In this document: piece after piece, positions 51,288 to 59,083 of the stretch
Layout of the letters: each line of letters begins with the position of its first letter
How positions within the stretch are numbered: position 1 is the first letter of the stretch
Assembly: GCA_947174705.1 (NCBI GenBank)
Contig: CAMWKB010000003.1
Coordinates: 1-64,000, forward strand
Reading direction: 5' to 3'
Source of the DNA: an uncultured Lachnospiraceae bacterium
Lineage (GTDB): Bacteria; Bacillota; Clostridia; Lachnospirales; Lachnospiraceae
Length of the DNA: 64,000 nt
Notes under the pieces: generated by a model
The model's input: only the letters and a program-made list of their open reading frames with translations
Told to the model about the DNA's origin: nothing
Databases searched by the model: none
Position numbers and translations under genes: made by a program

Positions 51288-52748
51288 TTAAAAGCCTCCA
51301 TAGATAAAATCCTGTGCATTATAACCATATCCATAAGTTCCAAATATCATAATACATAGAATTGCAAAAATATAAATAAACCATCGGGTATATATGGACT
51401 TGTCCAAAATAAGCTCTCTTATCCGCACGCCTTTTTCCTGCTTATAGCTGACAAGTAACAAAATGACTATGGATATTGCTAATACACACAGCTCCTTCCA
51501 TTCCAACCCTAACATTAACAATTTATCGTTAAAAAATATCCATGGATTATGTACTAAAAACATATTCATTATCATTTTCAGTCCGATTCTCAAACTGTCC
51601 GCCCTGAAAATAATCCATGCAATAGTAACCCAAAAGAAAACGCCGATACGCTGCAGCGTTTTACGCAGACCGGATTGCTCCGATAATTTAAGCAAATCAT
51701 AAATCTTATTCCTTATATCGGCTGTCAAATCGCCGCAGATCTGATAAATCGCGTGCATCAGACCCCATAATATAAACTTGTATCCGGCGCCATGCCATAT
51801 ACCGCTGACAATAAATGTTATAAGTAGATTTATATATTTAGCGAGCCTTCCCTTTCTGCTTCCGCCAAGCGGAATATAAATATAATCACGCAGCCATTCA
51901 CTGAGCGAAATATGCCATCTTCTCCAAAATTCTTTTATGGATGTTGCAAAATACGGTCTCCTGAAATTGTCAACCAGCTCAATTCCGAATAAACCTGAAA
52001 CTCCTTGGGATATCGTTACACAGGCTAAAAAGTCCGTATACAGCTCTATGCTGTATAATACCGCAGCAATCAAAACATAACATCCCATATACTTTTCCGG
52101 ATTGTCAAAAACCGTATTTACAATTACAGCTGCTTTATCCGCAATCATTAATTTTAGGAAAAATCCCCATAAAATCAACTGCAGTCCTTTGACAAACCTT
52201 TTTTCATCAAATAAACGGCCCTCATAAAGCTGCTTAGCTAACTGCTCATAACGAGGTATAGGCCCCTGAATAATTTGTGGAAAAAAAAGAATAAATAATG
52301 CGTATTTGGCTATATTTTTCTGGGCATCTATTTCTCCTCTATAAATATCTGCCAGATAGGATATGGTCTGCAAAGTATAAAAGGATATTCCCAAAGGCAC
52401 TATCCAATTAATTGATGACATATGTAAAATGGTAACTAATATAAAATTTCCGTTCTTTATTAATAACCACGGAAGTACAACACAAAAATAAGCCAGTACC
52501 AATACAGCTTTTTGCAGTTTCCGGTGGGAATCGGTATATTTTTCCCGCAAATAATTTATAAGCCTCCCAAAACCATATGCAAACAATACCGTTATAAAAA
52601 GAATCGGCCATCCGGACTTATATGCTATAAAATAAAAAGCTGCACTTCCTATCAGAAGCACTACCCACCTATGCCTTAAAGGAATCGCATAATACAAAAA
52701 TAGAACTATCAGCAAAAATATATAAAAGAAAAATGACACATATGTCAT
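51288..52748 (-). CDS. MBOAT-family O-acyltransferase (AlgI/DltB-like)
   Basis: 486 residues with about eleven membrane helices. MBOAT marks: 'FWRRWHISLSEWLRDYIYIPLGGSRKG' region (the DltB/AlgI loop) and the catalytic His in 'IVSGIWHGAGYKFILWGLMH'. Such enzymes carry activated acyl groups across the membrane for O-acetylation of exopolysaccharide or alanylation of teichoic acid. No dltA/dltC is nearby, so polysaccharide acetylation is likelier. AGGAGG precedes the ATG. Confidence 0.94.
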   Translation of the reverse strand: MTYVSFFFYIFLLIVLFLYYAIPLRHRWVVLLIGSAAFYFIAYKSGWPILFITVLFAYGFGRLINYLREKYTDSHRKLQKAVLVLAYFCVVLPWLLIKNGNFILVTILHMSSINWIVPLGISFYTLQTISYLADIYRGEIDAQKNIAKYALFILFFPQIIQGPIPRYEQLAKQLYEGRLFDEKRFVKGLQLILWGFFLKLMIADKAAVIVNTVFDNPEKYMGCYVLIAAVLYSIELYTDFLACVTISQGVSGLFGIELVDNFRRPYFATSIKEFWRRWHISLSEWLRDYIYIPLGGSRKGRLAKYINLLITFIVSGIWHGAGYKFILWGLMHAIYQICGDLTADIRNKIYDLLKLSEQSGLRKTLQRIGVFFWVTIAWIIFRADSLRIGLKMIMNMFLVHNPWIFFNDKLLMLGLEWKELCVLAISIVILLLVSYKQEKGVRIRELILDKSIYTRWFIYIFAILCIMIFGTYGYGYNAQDFIYGGF

Positions 52749-52791
52749 AAAAATCTTTCCTCCTGTCCGATATTCCGAAGTTTATATTTTA

Positions 52792-54360
52792 TCACAGCTC
52801 CTTTTCTATCGCACTCATTAACAGAATCAGCTTAGCATTCAAATCCACTTGCTTCATGATTCCGCTCTTTTCATTTACAGCCTGATAATTTCTGCTGCCC
52901 AGACCGTCCAAATAACTAATTGACATCGCGTTTCTGCCCATGAAATAATGCAGATGATTTTCTAAAACAGTTGTATATTCATGGTTTGTAATAATATGGT
53001 CAACTACCGCCAGCCGCTCCATCTTATGAAGCAGCTCCTCGTTATTGTTCTGCTCTTTATTCCCTTCCGTCAGATACTTTGAATTCTTGGAGTCAAAGGA
53101 TATATTTTCCACATACTTAAGCAAAATACTAATTACATTATTGCATATATTCATATCTACCTTCTGTTTAGTCGAAAGATAGGTAACACAGCCCCAGAAA
53201 ACATAGTCATTTTCCATATCAATTCCGTTTTCCGAGGTCAAATAATCCTGTGCCGCCTTCCGGTAACCATTAGTTCCGGTTGCCCTATACAGCTCGGCTG
53301 CCGCACAAAAATAATCCTCGGAAGAAACATCGTCCAAATATTTCTCGGCGAAGCGATAAGCTCTGTCGGAAGCTTTAAGGCACTGTGTTGCAAAGTTAAG
53401 ATCATACCCCTGATAGAGATAACTAAACTTAGCCATTGTAGAAGCAAAACGTATTGTTGCCTCCATTGATACAGGTTCAATATATAGCTGATACGTTGCG
53501 GCAGAATTATCTATTACATTTACGGCAGAATAAACCGCCCCGCTTCCGTTATCCTGCATTTTAAGCAGCCAGTCGATTTCGTACTTTATTTCATCCATAA
53601 TATCCGGAATTCCGTTACCGCTTTCAGGAATCCCTGTATCATCTGTAAAAACTTCGCCATACAACTCATAGGCAAGCAAAAGAACTGTTACGGCCTGACA
53701 GCCGCCCGAAACATCCCTGTAACCGTTTTCACCGATATGCCAGCCGCCTGATATGTCTATCTCACTCTGCGATGCTGATTCTTCCATAAATTTTGCCATT
53801 TTGGTATGACAGGCATTATGCGCTGCATCACCGGCAAGTTCAGCCGAGAGGGTAAGCCCGCAGCGGTTATAATAATATTGCTTAAGCGCCTCCTTAAAAA
53901 CATCTGAATACGGATTATCATCTATAACAAACGAATAAGAACGCCCTATTACATCCGCTTGTAAATAATAAGTTCCGGCAGAATTGTAATCCGTAAAATC
54001 TCCGTAACTGATATTTTCCCCGGTTATCTCATTATAGCCCTTTGGCTCAATCTCTCCTGTGTATACAACCATTCCGTTTTCGGCATTTACCAAATCATAT
54101 GTATCTGGCAGCGTTTCTCCCCGAAACACTGCAATTTTATTGCTGCCGGAAGCATAACCAAGTTGATTTACCATAATGTCAGGAAGAATTTCCGGTATAT
54201 CATAATTAAATTCAGGTGACAGACCCAGACTTTCCATTTCACCGTCCTGAGTCTTATTATTTTCTCCTGTTGATGTTAAAGAATCATTGCCACCGCAGCC
54301 AGTTATCAGTCCGACGCATAAAAGCATGGATAATGCAATTCTGATACATCTTCTATTCAT
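52792..54360 (-). CDS. GH9-like lipoprotein lacking catalytic residues
   Basis: 522 residues. Lipoprotein signal ending 'LLCVGLITGCGG'; an Ig-like CelD_N-type domain (about 60-160, 'ILPDIMVNQLGYASGSNKIA'); then an alpha-barrel like family 9 glycosidases ('NRCGLTLSAELAGDAAHNACH', 'DISGGWHIGENGYRDVSGG', 'ESGNGIPDIMDEIKYEIDWLLKMQ' region). Active GH9 enzymes have Asp residues in 'GGW-x-DAGD'; here the place reads 'GGWHIGENGY'. The C-terminal catalytic Glu region reads 'SGIMKQVDLNAKL' with no Glu. I infer a binding or structural protein for a surface polysaccharide, fitting the MBOAT/AlgJ pair downstream. Confidence 0.8.
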   Translation of the reverse strand: MNRRCIRIALSMLLCVGLITGCGGNDSLTSTGENNKTQDGEMESLGLSPEFNYDIPEILPDIMVNQLGYASGSNKIAVFRGETLPDTYDLVNAENGMVVYTGEIEPKGYNEITGENISYGDFTDYNSAGTYYLQADVIGRSYSFVIDDNPYSDVFKEALKQYYYNRCGLTLSAELAGDAAHNACHTKMAKFMEESASQSEIDISGGWHIGENGYRDVSGGCQAVTVLLLAYELYGEVFTDDTGIPESGNGIPDIMDEIKYEIDWLLKMQDNGSGAVYSAVNVIDNSAATYQLYIEPVSMEATIRFASTMAKFSYLYQGYDLNFATQCLKASDRAYRFAEKYLDDVSSEDYFCAAAELYRATGTNGYRKAAQDYLTSENGIDMENDYVFWGCVTYLSTKQKVDMNICNNVISILLKYVENISFDSKNSKYLTEGNKEQNNNEELLHKMERLAVVDHIITNHEYTTVLENHLHYFMGRNAMSISYLDGLGSRNYQAVNEKSGIMKQVDLNAKLILLMSAIEKEL

Positions 54361-54382
54361 AAATGTCTAACCTCGTATTTTA

Positions 54383-55561
54383 TCAATCTTTGTCTATTTT
54401 AGCATAAAAACATTCATCAGTATATACAATTTTTCCTTCTATTATCGTACATAAAGCCTTGGTAAATACTTCCATCGGATTTCCGTCAAAAATTACTATA
54501 TCCCCATCTTTTCCGACTTCAAGACTTCCAACCCTGTCATCAACGCCGCAGATTACAGCCGGATTAATTGTTATGGCACGCAGCCCCTCATCCGCCGCTA
54601 ATCCAGATTTAACGGCAAGTCCGGCGCAGATTGGCAGAAACTGAATCATCGAAACCGGATGGTCCGTCGTAATCGCCACCCGTATTCCTGCCTGACTTAA
54701 AATACCCGCTGTTTTAAACGCCATATTCTGTACTTCAATCTTATTCCTGCTTGCCATATCGGGACCCACTATTGCAGGAAAGCCGCTCTCCTTAATTTCA
54801 TCCGCTATTAAGTGCCCTTCACTGCAGTGGTCTAATGTCATGGACAAACCATACTCCTTAGCAATGCGTATTGCCGTCAAAATATCGTCTGCGCGGTGAA
54901 CATGTGCCTTTAAAGGAATCTTCCCCTCAAGTACTGGAAGCCAGCACTCATATCGGAAATCCATCTCGCATTGATTGTTTTTACGTTTATTTTGATACGC
55001 CTTTGCATCAAAAATTTCCTGACGAAGCATAGCCGCAATTGCCATCCTTGTTGCCGGTGAAACATCTTTTCCCGAAAAATTTACCTTCGGATTTTCTCCG
55101 AAGGCAATTTTCATGGCGGCCGGCGCCTTAACTATCATATTATCAATACATCTTCCATGTGTCTTGATAAATACAAACTGTCCGCCTACAACATTAGAAC
55201 TTCCCGGTCCTACCATTGCAGAGGTTATACCCGCCCGCAGTGCATCATCAAAAGCTGCATCCATTGGATTAATCGCATCAACGGCACGAAGATACGGCGT
55301 GATGGGCTCGACATTCTCATTACAGTCGTCTCCCTCCATTCCTTTTTTCTCTTCCGTTATGCCCATATGGCAATGCGCTTCTATAATTCCCGGCATTACC
55401 AGATTGCCCTGCGCATTTATTACATTATTTTCGTTTTCATATGCAGGGCAGTCTGACATATTTCCGATAGCGGTAATTTTTCCTTTATCTACCCGTATAA
55501 AACCGTCTTCATAGTCTACGCCCGTCATAGTCTTTATTTTCCCGTGAATAATTGTAAGCAT
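54383..55561 (-). CDS. Metal-dependent amidohydrolase
   Basis: 392 residues. Metal-binding and catalytic motifs of the amidohydrolase superfamily: 'VMPGIIEAHCHMGITEE' (HxH), 'PLKAHVHRADDI', 'MTLDHCSEGHLI' and 'VAITTDHPVSMIQF'. The C-terminal 'ITINPAVICGVDDRVGSLEVGKDGDIVIF' is typical of imidazolonepropionase/dipeptidase-like members. The exact substrate cannot be told; cyclic amides or dipeptides are possible. GGAGG precedes the ATG, and it lies 33 nt after the SpoIIQ-like gene. Confidence 0.88.
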   Translation of the reverse strand: MLTIIHGKIKTMTGVDYEDGFIRVDKGKITAIGNMSDCPAYENENNVINAQGNLVMPGIIEAHCHMGITEEKKGMEGDDCNENVEPITPYLRAVDAINPMDAAFDDALRAGITSAMVGPGSSNVVGGQFVFIKTHGRCIDNMIVKAPAAMKIAFGENPKVNFSGKDVSPATRMAIAAMLRQEIFDAKAYQNKRKNNQCEMDFRYECWLPVLEGKIPLKAHVHRADDILTAIRIAKEYGLSMTLDHCSEGHLIADEIKESGFPAIVGPDMASRNKIEVQNMAFKTAGILSQAGIRVAITTDHPVSMIQFLPICAGLAVKSGLAADEGLRAITINPAVICGVDDRVGSLEVGKDGDIVIFDGNPMEVFTKALCTIIEGKIVYTDECFYAKIDKD

Positions 55562-55594
55562 GTCTATTTCCTCCGCAGCTTAACCGATATACTT

Positions 55595-56539
55595 CTAGTT
55601 TAACTTTGCTATCGGATTTATAGGCTCTCCGTCTTTGGTCAGCTTGAAATAAACATTTGCACCTTCCGTACTGTAGTATTTGGTCGGATACGCCACATTA
55701 CCTATAATATCTCCGGTAGCAACATAGCTGCCCTCACTCACCGTAATATTATCAAGCTGTCCATAGGTAAGCTCATATTGATTGCCCAAATCCATCACAA
55801 CCATATTTCCAAGCTGTGGATCATAGCTTACCGAAATAACTTTTCCGTCCGCAGCCGCGGCAATAGTCTCTCCTTCCGTTGCCGCAATCACAATTGCCGG
55901 ATTATATTTATACTGCTCCAATGTCGGAAAATATATGGTCTTGTCCATACTGTAATTTAACAAAATATCGCCCACAATCGGCCAAACCAAACCATCTTCT
56001 TCGCTAAAATCAAGTATCGGCTGGATAGTGGTTGCAATTGCTTCCGTGTCCTCAGGCATTTCCTGCATAGTTTCCCGGGACTCATCAATCATTCCCTCTT
56101 CTTTATTGTCGTCCGCTTTCTTACTATCCTCTTTTTTACTGTCATCTTTTTTTGAGGTTTTATTTTCATCTTCCGTCTTCTTGTCATCCTTAGCACTGGA
56201 TTCGGATTCATCATCGTCTTCGTCTTCGTCATCGTCCTTATCCGAATTTGCTACATTACCTGAATTAGCCTCCTGAAAACTTGGGTCATAATCCAAATCG
56301 TCAGTTCCTACTTCGGTAAACAGTGTTCCTATCTCTTCACTGGGTAGAACATTTTCCGCTGTTTCTGAAAGCCCGCTTTCAATTGCACTAAAATCCACTA
56401 CATTATTACCTTCATCCGTACGTCGGTTACTTCTGACAAAAACTCCTGTAACCGTAAGTGCTGTTAGCACAAGCGCTGCCGAAGCAAGCATAATGATTCG
56501 TTCTTTTCTAACACCATTTCTATTTTTTCTCATATTCAT
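55595..56539 (-). CDS. spoIIQ: SpoIIQ-like membrane M23 protein
   Basis: 314 residues. One N-terminal helix ('IIMLASAALVLTALTVTGVFV'), a long acidic then Lys-rich linker (about 85-150) and a LytM-like domain ('IVIAATEGETIAAAADGKVI', 'LGNMVVMDLGNQYELTYGQL', 'VSEGSYVATGDIIGNVAY'). HxH-type zinc ligands are missing, as in Bacillus subtilis SpoIIQ. SpoIIQ sits in the forespore membrane and binds SpoIIIAH across the gap. The neighbouring spoIID gene supports the sporulation assignment. The charged linker is unusually long. Confidence 0.82.
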   Translation of the reverse strand: MNMRKNRNGVRKERIIMLASAALVLTALTVTGVFVRSNRRTDEGNNVVDFSAIESGLSETAENVLPSEEIGTLFTEVGTDDLDYDPSFQEANSGNVANSDKDDDEDEDDDESESSAKDDKKTEDENKTSKKDDSKKEDSKKADDNKEEGMIDESRETMQEMPEDTEAIATTIQPILDFSEEDGLVWPIVGDILLNYSMDKTIYFPTLEQYKYNPAIVIAATEGETIAAAADGKVISVSYDPQLGNMVVMDLGNQYELTYGQLDNITVSEGSYVATGDIIGNVAYPTKYYSTEGANVYFKLTKDGEPINPIAKLN

Positions 56540-56610
56540 AATTTAAACCCTGCCTCCTACTGAGAAATCATTTTCGTTTTCTGGTGTTATTCTTTCCCGA
56601 ATCTTACATA

Positions 56611-57690
56611 TTATTCAATTTTTGCTAATTCTGTCTGAAAAAAGTAATACTTAAGAATCTGCTCAAAATTTTCTCCCGAAACCGCCCTTTCATTCGCTCC
56701 GTATTGGCTTAACCCAAAACCATGCCCCATCCCCTTTACATGAAAAATTACTTCACCCTCATTCCACTCCGCCTGAAAACTGGCTGAATTTAAACCAAAC
56801 TCATTTCTAAACCTTTCCCCGCTGCATGAAGCTCCTGCAAACCTGGCTTCAATCACATACCCTGCGGTGTCATATGTAAACTCCATATCATTCCATTCGT
56901 TATTCAGTCTGTTTTTTAACTCTTCACCGTCACCATATATTTTCTCAATCACCCGACAATATTCATCCTTAGAAACTATAACCTGACTCTGATAATCCCC
57001 TGACATGATATCTCTACCGCACTCTACGCTTACAAGATAAGGATAACTTATATTTTGCCATACCTGCGACGCATCTCTTGTATGCCCATTGCTTAGTGGG
57101 AAAAAGGCAGCCTTTACCGGCTTATTATCATACGCAAGATAAATTCCGTCCGTCTCATATACTGCCTTTTCATACAACGATTCATCTGTGCTGTCTGATA
57201 TGTTATCCGCTTTATCCTTCGTGTTTTCAGTGTCCACACTCTTACTATAGGGCTCTGAGTTATACATGCTTATATCATCCCGTATAGTAACCGAAGTCTC
57301 TGAATTCAAATCCAAACTGTTATTTAAAAAAAGCGTCCATAACTGCGTCCTCAAAAGCACTGCCTGCGCTTTAAGTGCCTCAAGCTCATACGAAGTCTCC
57401 TCATCTCCCATTACAATTTCCAGCTTCCGAATCAAATATTCCTGCATGGACAACGTCCTGCTTCCCCACTCGCCCTCAAGAATAACTTCATATTTTTTAT
57501 CTATTCGCTTTTCTTCTTTTTCATTGCTGCCAAATACCTTCTCCGTCTCTTCACCGACATGCCCCCACAAACAGGAAATTACATACGGCAATAAAAAAAC
57601 AAACAAAAGCACCGTTCCAACATCCCGATAAGGTCTGTTCTTACAATTGCTTCTGTCTGTTTTTTTTTGGACGATTTTAAATAAGTTCAT
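56611..57690 (-). CDS. spoIID: Stage II sporulation protein D, peptidoglycan lytic enzyme
   Basis: 359 residues. One N-terminal helix ('TVLLFVFLLPYVISCLWGHV') then the SpoIID/LytB domain: 'SMQEYLIRKLEIVM', 'ELEALKAQAVLLRTQLWTLF' (catalytic Glu region) and the C-terminal 'KGMGHGFGLSQYGANERAVSG'. SpoIID trims peptidoglycan stems during engulfment. A Ser/Asp-rich insert (about 150-180) is longer than usual. It lies behind a sigma-E-like promoter and before the SpoIIQ-like gene. Confidence 0.93.
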   Translation of the reverse strand: MNLFKIVQKKTDRSNCKNRPYRDVGTVLLFVFLLPYVISCLWGHVGEETEKVFGSNEKEEKRIDKKYEVILEGEWGSRTLSMQEYLIRKLEIVMGDEETSYELEALKAQAVLLRTQLWTLFLNNSLDLNSETSVTIRDDISMYNSEPYSKSVDTENTKDKADNISDSTDESLYEKAVYETDGIYLAYDNKPVKAAFFPLSNGHTRDASQVWQNISYPYLVSVECGRDIMSGDYQSQVIVSKDEYCRVIEKIYGDGEELKNRLNNEWNDMEFTYDTAGYVIEARFAGASCSGERFRNEFGLNSASFQAEWNEGEVIFHVKGMGHGFGLSQYGANERAVSGENFEQILKYYFFQTELAKIE

Positions 57691-57709
57691 AGGACACCTC
57701 TTTTAAGTT

Positions 57710-57737
57710 TATGTATGAGGTTCCTTTTTAATACTAT
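57710..57737 (-). promoter_or_regulatory. Sigma-E-like promoter of spoIID
   Basis: On the minus strand ATA (57737-57735), a 17-bp spacer and CATACATA (57717-57710), one mismatch from CATACANT, about 20 nt before the start. spoIID is sigma-E controlled in known spore formers. Confidence 0.6.
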
Positions 57738-57755
57738 CGGAAATTGTACCATTTT

Positions 57756-58847
57756 CTACTGTGCCAGATCAAGATGCTGCACAGTGCCGACACTTCCGTT
57801 TTCATATAGAAAAATGCCTGTATTTCTGATTACACCATTATTATGATTATCTGTCATGGAATTCAATGCAAATTCTGTCTGGGCATTTTGCAGGCATATA
57901 GCGCCCACTCCGGCCTCAGCCAATGTATAGAGCTTATCCTTTCCATTTTCATCCTTACACCAGATTAAGAGTTTCTCCCATATCTCGTCATCTTCATCAA
58001 TCCAGCCGTCTCCATCTGTATCATATTTAGCAAGATCCTTAAAACCGTTGCCCGACCGGGTTCCGAACAATTCACTTCCATCATTAATGATACCGTCATT
58101 ATTCAGATCAAGCGCCAGATATCCGCTTCCTGCCTGCAAAGAAGAAATTTCTTCCTTCTCACCGTCACAATCCAGATCAAAGTAAAACTTCTGGTCAGAA
58201 AGTCCCGCTATGTTTGCATCCAGATTGATAACCAACGGATCCGTATACTTTTTCTGAGCCTGCTGCAGTGCACTAAAATCATAATTCTCTGCATAATACT
58301 CTTTAAAGCTTCTGCTCATCTGCAGCTCAAGTCCGAAACTTATCTCCCTTCCGTCTGCGGTCTTTACAATTCCTCTGGTGGAAAACTCTGTTTGTTCCGA
58401 CTCACTGTGATAATACTGGTTGGAAAACCCAACAAAAAGATTGCTTGACGTAACCTGAGATGACAAAGGCTGTGCCTCTTCGATATTATCTTCCCAAACC
58501 ATGTCTCTCCTGTTACCGCCGCCAAACAATATATACATTAGAAACTTCATGCAGGACTGCCTTACGTTCTCTCTGGCTCTTTTCTCCTCCATGCTTGCTT
58601 CTACCCTGCCTGTATTAGACAGGTTACGGAAGTGAAGCGTAACATCCTGTAAAGTAGTCTGCGCATTACTACTTTCACGTTTATTCTTTGCTTCGTCTTC
58701 CATTGCCCAAAAGCCTCCCAGAAATCCATTTCCGTCTCCAGCTGTCAAGCTTCTGGTGTTTGCCCTGTAAAACAAGGCAGATTTTGATGTTACTGAAGAA
58801 TAACTTCTGGCGGATTCCATTCCTATGTTACTGGAATTTATTCGCAA
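57756..58847 (-). CDS. Calcium-loop protein with flagellin-like N-terminus
   Basis: 363 residues starting at TTG with GGAGG upstream. No signal peptide or membrane helix. The first residues 'MRINSSNIGMESARSYSSV' resemble the MRIN-type start of flagellins and FlgL. The C-terminal 150 residues hold calcium-binding loops 'DLDCDGEKEE', 'DLNNDGIINDGSELFG' and 'DTDGDGWIDEDDE', similar to modules in RTX-type exoproteins. I do not recognise a named family. A sigma-D-like promoter precedes it. I infer an export substrate of the flagellar secretion system or a motility-linked surface protein. Confidence 0.7.
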   Translation of the reverse strand: MRINSSNIGMESARSYSSVTSKSALFYRANTRSLTAGDGNGFLGGFWAMEDEAKNKRESSNAQTTLQDVTLHFRNLSNTGRVEASMEEKRARENVRQSCMKFLMYILFGGGNRRDMVWEDNIEEAQPLSSQVTSSNLFVGFSNQYYHSESEQTEFSTRGIVKTADGREISFGLELQMSRSFKEYYAENYDFSALQQAQKKYTDPLVINLDANIAGLSDQKFYFDLDCDGEKEEISSLQAGSGYLALDLNNDGIINDGSELFGTRSGNGFKDLAKYDTDGDGWIDEDDEIWEKLLIWCKDENGKDKLYTLAEAGVGAICLQNAQTEFALNSMTDNHNNGVIRNTGIFLYENGSVGTVQHLDLAQ

Positions 58848-58906
58848 ATATACCTCCTTTTTGCTTTAGCTTAATTCTGCCTGACTTAATTTTGGGCAAA
58901 ATAAAA

Positions 58907-58952
58907 GGACGGTATTTTTATAGAAATTCCCTTTTCCGTAAAAACACCATCC
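58907..58952 (-). promoter_or_regulatory. Leader hairpin with T-run before the calcium-loop protein gene
   Basis: Arms 58907-58920 and 58939-58952 (GGAYGGTRTTTTTA) match at 12 of 14 positions and the differences give G-U pairs. TTTTATTTT follows on the minus strand, as in a terminator. Placed inside the leader, it could be an attenuator. Confidence 0.6.
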
Positions 58953-58974
58953 GTGGCTAAGCATAATTTAAATT

Positions 58975-59012
58975 CAAGGGATGACCGTCTGGCCAGATGC
59001 AGCCATCCCTTG
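58975..59012 (-). terminator. 9-bp hairpin downstream of the aconitase-family gene
   Basis: CAAGGGATG (58975-58983) pairs with CATCCCTTG (59004-59012) with a palindromic TCTGGCCAGA in the loop. It may terminate the hydratase transcript; it also falls at the very 5' end of the transcript from the sigma-D-like promoter. The T-run is poor. Confidence 0.5.
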
Positions 59013-59020
59013 TAATTTAT

Positions 59021-59047
59021 ATATCGGACGATTTATTTTTTTCTTTA
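59021..59047 (-). promoter_or_regulatory. Sigma-D (sigma-28) motility-type promoter
   Basis: On the minus strand TAAA (59047-59044), 15 bp, then TCCGATAT (59028-59021), against the consensus TAAA-N15-GCCGATAW: all of the -35 and 7 of 8 in the -10. It is about 175 nt before the calcium-loop protein gene. Confidence 0.6.
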
Positions 59048-59083
59048 ATTATAAATCCCAAAAAATGTCAGAGCGGTTTCAAT

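Noticed and set aside
58900-59014. c-di-GMP (GEMM) riboswitch before the calcium-loop protein gene
   Set aside because: Leader hairpins are present, but the conserved CACG..CAAACC and GGGUAGC-type core was not found by eye.
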